Shown here: positions 1-5,222 of the stretch, one piece after another
Numbering within the stretch: position 1 is the first letter of the stretch
How the letters are laid out: each line of letters opens with the position of its first letter
NCBI GenBank assembly: GCA_047619205.1
Contig: JBLHJR010000108.1
Coordinates: 1 to 6,080 of the forward strand
DNA: 6,080 nucleotides
Reading direction: 5' to 3'
Origin: Endobugula sp047619205
Lineage (GTDB): Bacteria > Pseudomonadota > Gammaproteobacteria > Pseudomonadales > Cellvibrionaceae
Made by a program: the position numbers and the translations under genes
The notes under the pieces: model-generated
Told to the model about the DNA's origin: nothing
The model's input: the letters and a program-made list of their open reading frames with translations, nothing else
Database searches by the model: none

Positions 1-54
1 CCCATAACATCTCAAGCAACCAGCGACTTTCAAGACTCGGTGTTACAAGGCATA

Positions 55-1026
55 ATGAAGCCTATGAAATCACTCCTTAACAATTTGATGTTACTTGGCA
101 TACTGCTAATAGTAGTGGGATATGCGACTGGCTCCGAATTAGAGACTGGAACAGCCCTTGCGGGTTATGCACGTGTTTCAACCTGTGATTCATGTCCGTC
201 ATGGAAAAAAGGTAAACATCTTGTATTGACAAATTCCGAGGGGCAGAAAGTTAAGTCGTGGTGGTTGGGGTGGGGAAAAAAGAACGAGAAAGTTATAGCC
301 CATGACGACCCTGAAATTGTTGACATGATTAAGTCCTTGAAATCGTCAGGTACTGGTGATGGCACAGCACTGAAGAAATCCCTGGAAAACCAAAAGGTAT
401 ATAGACGTGTAAGCAATCATCAGGAAGCAAAGTTTCCGCTGCCTTCTTCATCAAAGAGTGACCTGTCTTCTGCGGCGCTTTTGGTAACACGGTACCGATT
501 GTACTTGGATTTCTGCGAATTCGCTGTGTATGAATGTGGCGACAGCCTGATGAAAACGTTGTCAGAAAATGATCAGGTAGATGTCCTTGATGTTCATGGT
601 GATGTGATTTGGTCTATGAATAAAAAGAAAGACACTAGTTACTCGCCCTCTGCGGCGTGGATTTCACAAGGGGCATCGGTCGTAGGCCTTCAGCACTTTA
701 AGTCAGGTGGATTCTACGTGCAGTTGTATGACTCGGTAGGGAAACCCACTTATCGCTTACCCAATTCAAATTGGTCTAAATACGCTATAAGAAGGGGCGG
801 CTCAACTACTCTTACACGCTCAGGTGAATACTTTGTTCTTGGTGTTACTGTTCGTAAGGGTCGTAAGAGAGGAACCTTTGTGTTAGTGACGAAAAACGGT
901 CGCTGGAAATATTTTGATGAAGAGTTAGAAGCCCATGAGGCTGTGAGGCGCTTTGTGTATGATTCAGGACAGATTAATCATGGTGTTGACAAGTTAACTT
1001 TTGAAGAAGTTAAAAGCAAACCATAA
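55..1026 (+). CDS. Hypothetical exported protein with N-terminal signal sequence
   Basis: I do not recognise this family. From the ATG at 55 it is 323 residues. The N-terminus has lysines followed by a hydrophobic core (LMLLGILLIVVG) and a plausible signal-peptidase site near ATG|SE, so export to the periplasm or envelope is likely; an uncleaved anchor is also possible. A CDSC (CxxC) motif follows soon after the signal, and two more cysteines (FCEFAVYEC) lie near the middle, which would suit disulfides or a metal site. The C-terminal half alternates short hydrophobic strands with charged turns (YFVLGVTV, TFVLVTKNGRWKYF), suggesting a mostly beta fold. Start choice: AAGG at 47-50 lies 4 nt before the ATG at 55. 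The frame stays open to the left edge, with a GTG at 40 and another ATG at 64, so the start is uncertain. The gene converges on the TolB/TPR gene. Confidence 0.75.
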   Translation: MKPMKSLLNNLMLLGILLIVVGYATGSELETGTALAGYARVSTCDSCPSWKKGKHLVLTNSEGQKVKSWWLGWGKKNEKVIAHDDPEIVDMIKSLKSSGTGDGTALKKSLENQKVYRRVSNHQEAKFPLPSSSKSDLSSAALLVTRYRLYLDFCEFAVYECGDSLMKTLSENDQVDVLDVHGDVIWSMNKKKDTSYSPSAAWISQGASVVGLQHFKSGGFYVQLYDSVGKPTYRLPNSNWSKYAIRRGGSTTLTRSGEYFVLGVTVRKGRKRGTFVLVTKNGRWKYFDEELEAHEAVRRFVYDSGQINHGVDKLTFEEVKSKP

Positions 1027-1202
1027 TTCAAACATCAATCTGCCACTTACGAGACTCGCAAAAACATCAGCGAATCATAAGTTCGGCATGGTTTCGGTTT
1101 TGATATTTTTCTTTGGTAGATTATCGCATGCCTTAAAAAACATTCATTAAGTTGACAGTAACCTTTCAGGTGATTTATTCACTTAAAGTTAAAGCAGGGC
1201 GA

Positions 1203-3443
1203 TTAGTGTTTGCGATACTGGGCATATTCCGGAACCCGTTCGGCTAGGTAATCTATCCATTTGCCTTCTTTAAGGTAATATTTCTGCATGTCGGGATGAG
1301 CAATAAAATTCCGAAAGCCAAGATGGTAGGTCGCCATGACGTCTAATCCCCACCAAGAAGGATTTGCGCTCTGCTCTTTGAGTGCCATTTCCACAGCCCT
1401 ATCAGGATCAAATAGGGACAGGGCTCTATAGCCAGAAAGCCCGTAAAGATTAAAAATATTGCTGCGCTGCTCAAACAGTTTTTTAGTTAACGACTCGGCT
1501 TGTTCTTTTTCACCTAATACAACATGAGCATCAATCATGAGAGTAATGGCAATGTCTTCATCTTGCGGTTGAATAACCATATTGCTCAATAAATTGATAG
1601 CGTGTTTAGCAGTCTTCTTTGCTTTGTCTGAGAGACCTGCTTTTATTTGAAAGTTTAAGATGATCGATTGCAGCTTAAGATAATCCCAACTCGTCTCTGG
1701 ATTGGCTAGCATGGAAGCAGAGTCGCCCTGTAGCAAGGGGTTTAATTCGAGTTGGACCAACTCATCCAGATCGTTTTGTATTATCCACAATCTGGCAGAG
1801 ATTCCTAGTTTCCTCAAGCTGTTAATAGGCTCCTCCTGTACAGTTTTGACCATAGCCGGTATCAAGGATTGATCAGCAGTTTTAAAGAACTCAGATACCA
1901 GAGCTTCAAACTTGTAGTGTAGGCTAACCTTGCCGAGGTTTTGGTTTTTTCCTGCCTCTGGTGAAATTTGTGCAAGACGCTCATATAGCATAGCCACCAT
2001 CTCCTCATCGGCCGCATTCTGAAAAAACTGCCAGGAACCTTCAACGATACGTGCATGCAGTGGGTCAAGTTGCAACGCTTTTTCAAAAACGGTTTTGGCC
2101 GCTTCAACATCACCAAGATTGAGAAAGTACCACCAGCCAAGTACATACCAGGCCATTGCACTTTCAGGGTATTTTTCGACGGTGTAGTCCATCATTTTTT
2201 TTCGTATTGGGGTATTATTGGCTACCCAGTCTGAGCTTAGGTGTTCTTCGCCTATCGCTCCCGCAGAGCGGGCAATCAGAGTCTCGACATTATCCGGGCC
2301 CAGAGTCACTGCCTTTTTAAGGGCGCGAACAGATTGAGCATAAAAACTGTTGTAGATGGCATCGGAATCGCCGCCTTTGGGTACAAACCAGCCTTCACGA
2401 CCCATGCTTTCAATAGACATATCATAGATTTCATTGAGAAAAGCCCAAGCTTCAACAAAATTTGGATCTTCTCTTAGCGCTTCCTCCAGAAGGGAGCGTT
2501 GTCGCGTCAAGCTGTCTTCAGTTGGAGGTTCACTGCGATCGATACTTTTGGCTTTGATAAAAAGGTCGTAGGCCTTAACACTTTGTGTAGGCATTCCTTG
2601 CAGTGTGCCAACCGTTTCCGGCTGAATCTCAAGGTGTAGGGAGTTACCAATTTCTCGTGCTAGGGCACTCTGAGTGGCAAATACATCCACCAGTTCTCGG
2701 TCGTAATTGTTGGCCCACAAGTGCACATCATTACGCGCATCGATCAGCTGTACTGTCACGCGAACATGGTTCTCGATGCGTCTCACCGAACCCTCAACAA
2801 TATAATTCACACCGAGCGCCACACCAATATCGCGCAGGCTCATCTTCGAGTTGATAAATCGCATGACTGAGGTTCGTGAAATAACCTTCAGCCCCTCAAT
2901 GCGAGAGAGATTTGTCAGTATATCTTCGTGGACACCGCCGGCGAAAAAGGCATTCTCCGGATTGGCACTCATATTGATAAGAGGCAGAACAGCTATTGAT
3001 TTGTCGGTGCTCTGTTCAGGTACCAGAACGGCCTTGTCTGGGTCTGGCATAGTATCTATAGATTCTGCAGTTGCATTAGGCATATCAGTGACAGTGCTGA
3101 AGCGACTCTCGTAAATGAAATAACCCATGCCAATGACAAGTAGGCCAATGATGATGAAATCAAGCTTTCGTCCTGTGTGAGATGAAATGGAATCTTCAGG
3201 TGCAATATCAGATTCTTTTTTGATACCATCAGGTGTTATCTCAAATGCCCAGGCAAAGAAGAGTGCAAATGGAAATCCAAGCAGGCCAAAAAAGAAAACC
3301 GCTGTATTAATCCACTCAGGTAGATGTAAAGCTGGAACTGCCTCAGACGTAATTTGAACCACCACCCAAGCAAGGACAAGATAAGCGATGCCTACTTTGA
3401 AAACGTTACGTCTTTTGAATTCTGTGAAGAATGAATCAGCCAA
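1203..3443 (-). CDS. Membrane-anchored TolB-like / tetratricopeptide repeat protein
   Basis: 746 residues. The N-terminal block 'FKRRNVFKVGIAYLVLAWVVVQ' type sequence, then a second hydrophobic hairpin and ITPDGIKKE, is typical of a large gammaproteobacterial family of TolB-amino-terminal-domain/TPR proteins, often labelled putative adenylate cyclase without proof. Seen: membrane segments at about 15-36, 46-67 and 95-111; a TolB/FlgO-like domain at about 148-266 (SIAVLPLINMS, FAGGVHEDILTNLS, YIVEGSVRR, HLWANNYDRE); then TPR-like helices at about 291-333 and 420-463 (EKALQLDP) continuing to the C-terminus. Positive charges flank TM1 and the TM2-TM3 loop, so the TolB and TPR parts are predicted to be periplasmic. 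No cyclase domain and no CadC-type winged helix is present. The start is TTG, supported by AGGG at 3451-3454 seven bases upstream and by the family's usual N-terminus. It probably acts as an envelope scaffold or sensor; substrate unknown. Confidence 0.93.
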   Translation of the reverse strand: MADSFFTEFKRRNVFKVGIAYLVLAWVVVQITSEAVPALHLPEWINTAVFFFGLLGFPFALFFAWAFEITPDGIKKESDIAPEDSISSHTGRKLDFIIIGLLVIGMGYFIYESRFSTVTDMPNATAESIDTMPDPDKAVLVPEQSTDKSIAVLPLINMSANPENAFFAGGVHEDILTNLSRIEGLKVISRTSVMRFINSKMSLRDIGVALGVNYIVEGSVRRIENHVRVTVQLIDARNDVHLWANNYDRELVDVFATQSALAREIGNSLHLEIQPETVGTLQGMPTQSVKAYDLFIKAKSIDRSEPPTEDSLTRQRSLLEEALREDPNFVEAWAFLNEIYDMSIESMGREGWFVPKGGDSDAIYNSFYAQSVRALKKAVTLGPDNVETLIARSAGAIGEEHLSSDWVANNTPIRKKMMDYTVEKYPESAMAWYVLGWWYFLNLGDVEAAKTVFEKALQLDPLHARIVEGSWQFFQNAADEEMVAMLYERLAQISPEAGKNQNLGKVSLHYKFEALVSEFFKTADQSLIPAMVKTVQEEPINSLRKLGISARLWIIQNDLDELVQLELNPLLQGDSASMLANPETSWDYLKLQSIILNFQIKAGLSDKAKKTAKHAINLLSNMVIQPQDEDIAITLMIDAHVVLGEKEQAESLTKKLFEQRSNIFNLYGLSGYRALSLFDPDRAVEMALKEQSANPSWWGLDVMATYHLGFRNFIAHPDMQKYYLKEGKWIDYLAERVPEYAQYRKH

Positions 3444-3450
3444 TGAGTAT

Positions 3451-3454
3451 CCCT
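3451..3454 (-). promoter_or_regulatory. Ribosome binding site deciding a TTG start
   Basis: On the minus strand AGGG lies 7 nt before the TTG at 3443-3441. No in-frame ATG gives the family's expected N-terminus (M-A-D-S-F-F-x-E-F-K-R-R-N), so this site supports the TTG as the true start. Confidence 0.65.
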
Positions 3455-3485
3455 AATTCTGATTATTATTTATCCATTGATATGT

Positions 3486-3514
3486 AATGTACTTCTATTG
3501 GGAATATTTATCAA
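3486..3514 (-). promoter_or_regulatory. Candidate sigma-70 promoter of the TolB/TPR gene
   Basis: On the minus strand a -35 box TTGATA (3514-3509, 5 of 6 to consensus) is followed by a 17-nt spacer and a -10 box TACATT (3491-3486, 4 of 6). Transcription would start near 3479 and leave a leader of about 35 nt before the TTG start. This is a prediction from sequence match and spacing only. Confidence 0.45.
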
Positions 3515-3619
3515 TTGTTGAGGTATCTAAGAGACATCAGAGAATTTGAAATCTGAAAACCTGCCCCAACCTCACACCACAGAAACTCCGGACGCCCCCC
3601 GAGCAGACTCCGACTCAGA

Positions 3620-3631
3620 TCCCGAACCGAA
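3620..3631 (-). repeat. Left copy of 12-nt word TTCGGTTCGGGA (inverted pair)
   Basis: Exact 12-nt match, in inverted orientation, to 5025-5036. In each patch it follows CTCTGGAGC, after 7 nt here and after 28 nt on the right. The 21-nt difference keeps one frame, in which both patches read RR-x-x-LWS and later RFG. Confidence 0.45.
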
Positions 3632-3638
3632 CCTCCTT

Positions 3639-3647
3639 GCTCCAGAG
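3639..3647 (-). repeat. Left copy of 9-nt word CTCTGGAGC (inverted pair)
   Basis: Read on the minus strand this is CTCTGGAGC, seven bases before the 12-nt word TTCGGTTCGGGA at 3631-3620. The same two words occur in the same order on the plus strand at 4988-4996 and 5025-5036, on the opposite side of the two-gene operon. Sequence identity is exact; whether it reflects common descent is unproven. Confidence 0.35.
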
Positions 3648-3713
3648 GGGCAACCTCCGGGAAAATTCGGGCTTGCTCATGGCTATCCCAATCCCAACCA
3701 TAACCAGTTGTGT

Positions 3714-4310
3714 TTAATAAGCAAGTCGGTCAAACTCGTAAATATTTTCTAATAATAAATAAACATTTTTTTCAATGTTTTCACGATCGTTAGCTTCAGA
3801 AAGTTGTCGCATACAATCTACAATGGCAATCCACCAACTCATATGTTCAGCGCTTAATTGTGCAGCGACTGGAATCATATCTCGCATCAATGATAATATT
3901 TCTATACTTTCTCGTTTCAGTGCACTCATACTATCTAGATTTAATTGATGTTCCTGCAGTTCTTTCATAAACATTTCTACGATTTTTGGATTTTTTTCTA
4001 ATTCTGTTGCAGGAGTTGGTTCAGTATTAGGCACAAGAAATGCGATGTCTAAATTTGATAGTATTCCTCTTAATGAGCCTCGTAAACTTAACCATAATTC
4101 TTTACGACGAGCACGCTCTCTGGATATTTGTATAACTGATAATAAACCTACAAGGAAAAAACCTTCAAGGCTGAAACCTATAAGTTCCGGTACAAGGTTG
4201 TCATGAAATGCTCCAACCTGTGTCGAATCCATAAAATAGATATAAAGCCCTATGCCTGATATACCAAAGATAGCCATCGATGCTATTAATAACATGCGGT
4301 TAGATTTCAT
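3714..4310 (-). CDS. Two-helix inner-membrane protein with cytoplasmic helical tail
   Basis: No known family assigned. From the ATG at 4310 it is 198 residues. Two membrane helices are visible at about 7-26 and 42-61, joined by a short loop (FMDSTQVGAFHDN). The second begins with NLVPELIGFSLEG and ends in the strongly basic RERARRK, so both ends are predicted to face the cytoplasm. The Nlxx-ELIG entry to the second helix resembles a motif I associate with small, uncharacterised two-helix bacterial proteins. Residues about 71-198 are mostly helical and amphipathic, with a WW pair at 159-160. It is the second gene of an operon, beginning 4 nt after the stop of the gene upstream; AGGA at 4319-4322 lies 8 nt before this ATG, inside the upstream gene. 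An in-frame ATG at 4346 would give 210 residues and a 32-nt overlap but lacks equal support. Role unknown; membrane effector or anchor of its partner is an inference. Confidence 0.85.
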   Translation of the reverse strand: MKSNRMLLIASMAIFGISGIGLYIYFMDSTQVGAFHDNLVPELIGFSLEGFFLVGLLSVIQISRERARRKELWLSLRGSLRGILSNLDIAFLVPNTEPTPATELEKNPKIVEMFMKELQEHQLNLDSMSALKRESIEILSLMRDMIPVAAQLSAEHMSWWIAIVDCMRQLSEANDRENIEKNVYLLLENIYEFDRLAY

Positions 4311-4314
4311 TATC

Positions 4315-4860
4315 TCAGTCCTGTTTAGCCATAGCTTGTATAACATTTGCTAACTTACTTGCTTCAGAACGACTGAGATCCAGAGGTAAATTTTTAATGA
4401 AAATGGTCCTGTCTTCTCTTATTGGAATAGAGATGATGTCAGAAACCTTTTCGCTCAGTGATAAGGTTATTTCTTCTAGTGCATTTTGTTCTTCAGTCAT
4501 CATTTTATTGGTGACTTGATTACGCTTATCTTTGATGACTAGATCACCACCTCCAGATATAAAAGTACTCGGATCATTGACCCAGTCGAAATAGTCAATC
4601 AATGCTGCTTTAACTCGTTTATTGTAAAGCTGAACCACTTCAGGTCGAATACTACTGTCATGAATTTTATGCTGACGTGAACATAAATCATCCACGTCGA
4701 TTAATCTTATGTCAGTCATTTCATCTGCGCTTAATTCAGTAAAGAGTTGTTCGATGGCATTAAGTCTACTTTTTGCAACAGCAGGATTTATTAATCCTTC
4801 TTTAGGTGATTGTCTTAGAAATTTCACTAAACGCTCAGGTGTAAAGTTATTAACTGACAT
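4315..4860 (-). CDS. Integrase core-binding-like (SAM-like) protein without catalytic domain
   Basis: 181 residues, soluble, function unknown. Residues about 8-97 form a helical domain (SRLNAIEQLFTELS, DIRLIDVDDL, SSIRPEVVQLYNKRVKAALIDYFDWVNDPSTF) resembling the SAM-like core-binding domain at the N-terminus of tyrosine recombinases; the run from RPEVVQLY to the DYFDWV segment matches the usual 'S..T...Y...L..FF.W' pattern. None of the recombinase catalytic region is present. After a polar linker (about 100-140) comes a conserved-looking C-terminus (about 143-178): ISIPIRED, then IFIKNLPLDLSRSEASKLANVIQAMA. I recall this 'P-lR…LP-DLt-xEAxrl…I-aLA' tail from uncharacterised proteobacterial proteins. 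The start is well supported: AAGGA at 4867-4871, 6 nt before ATG. It is the first gene of a two-gene operon with the membrane protein. Binding to DNA or RNA is possible but not shown. Confidence 0.88.
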   Translation of the reverse strand: MSVNNFTPERLVKFLRQSPKEGLINPAVAKSRLNAIEQLFTELSADEMTDIRLIDVDDLCSRQHKIHDSSIRPEVVQLYNKRVKAALIDYFDWVNDPSTFISGGGDLVIKDKRNQVTNKMMTEEQNALEEITLSLSEKVSDIISIPIREDRTIFIKNLPLDLSRSEASKLANVIQAMAKQD

Positions 4861-4866
4861 AGAATA

Positions 4867-4892
4867 TCCTTAATTAGTGTTCAATTATTATA
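4867..4892 (-). promoter_or_regulatory. Promoter -10 box and ribosome binding site of the two-gene operon
   Basis: On the minus strand a perfect TATAAT lies at 4892-4887, 26 nt before the ATG at 4860, and AAGGA lies at 4871-4867, 6 nt before the ATG. With a 17-nt spacer the -35 position would read CGTTTA (4915-4910), which is weak, so an activator may be needed. Predicted transcription start is near 4880, with a leader of about 20 nt. Both genes should be co-transcribed, as no promoter or terminator lies between them. Confidence 0.55.
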
Positions 4893-4942
4893 TTACAGAT
4901 GAAAACATATAAACGCTATCGTGACCCTCAAAAAAAGCAGGT

Positions 4943-5119
4943 ATGGAGCATGGGCATGGTTCGGTGAAAAATACCCGCAGAGTGGTACTCTGGAGCGGAG
5001 TCATCGACGGAGCCATTTTTGGGTTTCGGTTCGGGAAAAACTGGAAAACGGCGAAAGAAAAAACCTTTAGCATTCTTCAACATACTCGTGAGGTTTCAAT
5101 AACACCTCCCGACTCATAA
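4943..5119 (+). CDS. Doubtful small plus-strand ORF (58 aa)
   Basis: A 58-residue frame starts at ATG 4943 (or GTG 4964) and ends at TAA 5117-5119. The product is basic with a hydrophobic centre (RRVVLWSGVIDGAIFGFRFG) and then KNWKTAKEKTFSILQ. It is the only possible gene in this gap, it runs into a hairpin followed by a T-run, and its composition differs from the neighbours. Against it: the AGG before the ATG is only 1 nt away, GTG 4964 has no clear ribosome binding site, and two other plus frames are also open here. It may be a fragment of a larger decayed gene. Family unknown. Confidence 0.2.
   Translation: MEHGHGSVKNTRRVVLWSGVIDGAIFGFRFGKNWKTAKEKTFSILQHTREVSITPPDS
5025..5036 (+). repeat. 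Right copy of 12-nt word TTCGGTTCGGGA (inverted pair)
   Basis: Partner of the word at 3620-3631. It lies in the RFG portion of the doubtful plus-strand frame, 28 nt after CTCTGGAGC at 4988-4996. The mirrored placement on both sides of the two-gene unit is what makes it notable. Confidence 0.45.
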
Positions 5120-5163
5120 TCGGGGAGCCTCATGTTGGAGTCGGGGGTGTCTGCTATTTTTTT
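5102..5163 (+). terminator. Strong imperfect inverted repeat with T-run, possible terminator or RNA switch
   Basis: Bases 5102-5115 pair with 5138-5150 as 13 bp with one bulged T (5107); the 22-nt loop is 5116-5137. Seven T follow at 5157-5163 after a 6-nt gap, so a plus-strand terminator is possible but not ideal. The 5' arm can instead pair with 5120-5127 (7 bp, one bulged G) around the loop CTCATAA (5113-5119); the two structures exclude each other. On the minus strand, downstream of oxyR, the same repeat is preceded rather than followed by the homopolymer, so it is a poorer terminator for oxyR unless it works as a plain RNA hairpin. Confidence 0.4.
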
Positions 5164-5222
5164 CACATAAAATCAATCTCTTGTGCACGACCTTCCAATT
5201 ATATCTACCGGACCCCGGACTT

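Larger units (their letters stand above)
3560..3713. other. GC-rich intergenic patch, no convincing gene
   Basis: This stretch is strikingly richer in G and C (38 of 60 in 3601-3660) than the AT-rich gene that ends at 3714 and the promoter region to its left. Open frames exist on both strands (for example plus 3546-3752, and an open minus frame without a good start), but none has a usable ribosome binding site or a recognisable family. It contains a 7-bp hairpin at 3637-3653 bracketed by the direct repeat AACCTCC (3630-3636 and 3652-3658). It also holds two words, TCCCGAACCGAA (3620-3631) and GCTCCAGAG (3639-3647), whose reverse complements recur in the patch on the other side of the two-gene unit. 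It could be a decayed mobile-element end or gene remnant. Confidence 0.5.
4861..5222. other. 362-base gap between oxyR and the two-gene operon
   Basis: Beyond the operon promoter (4867-4892), this gap holds GC-richer sequence (about 4920-5150) unlike the AT-rich genes on both sides. Several plus-strand frames are open here, one of 58 codons at 4943-5119, but none has a good ribosome binding site. There is a perfect 6-bp hairpin at 4978-4992, a 13-bp imperfect inverted repeat at 5102-5150 followed by seven T at 5157-5163, and a small direct repeat CCGGAC at 5208-5213 and 5215-5220 just past the oxyR stop. Words CTCTGGAGC (4988-4996) and TTCGGTTCGGGA (5025-5036) recur inverted in the patch at 3560-3713. 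No recognisable RNA gene was found. Confidence 0.5.

Noticed and set aside
1085..1099. Words GGCATGGTT and GGTTTCGGTT shared with the patch at 4953-5031
   Set aside because: Matches of 9-10 nt in overlapping short words are expected by chance at this scale, and order and spacing do not match.
1027..1202. Bidirectional terminator between the convergent genes
   Set aside because: T-runs occur on both strands (plus 1107-1111, minus 1139-1134), but no stable stem directly precedes either; the best hairpin (AGGTGA/TCACTT near 1169-1185) has no T-run.
1203..3443. Adenylate cyclase function for the TolB/TPR protein
   Set aside because: Relatives are often labelled so, but this protein has no nucleotide cyclase domain.
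3546..3752. 68-codon plus-strand frame rich in Pro, Asp and Glu
   Set aside because: It overlaps the end of the two-helix membrane gene, starts at TTG without a ribosome binding site, and its composition simply reflects the GC-rich patch.
4888..5073. 61-codon minus-strand frame upstream of the two-gene operon
   Set aside because: No ribosome binding site; its end overlaps the operon's promoter region, and the Phe/Pro/Ser-rich product looks like chance.
5102..5163. Possible tRNA gene (CAT anticodon loop)
   Set aside because: Only the anticodon arm fits; the would-be T stem does not pair and there is no D arm or acceptor stem.
3540..5222. Integron attC sites or insertion-sequence ends around the two-gene unit
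   Set aside because: I found no convincing paired attC core sites, no clear target-site duplication and no transposase gene.
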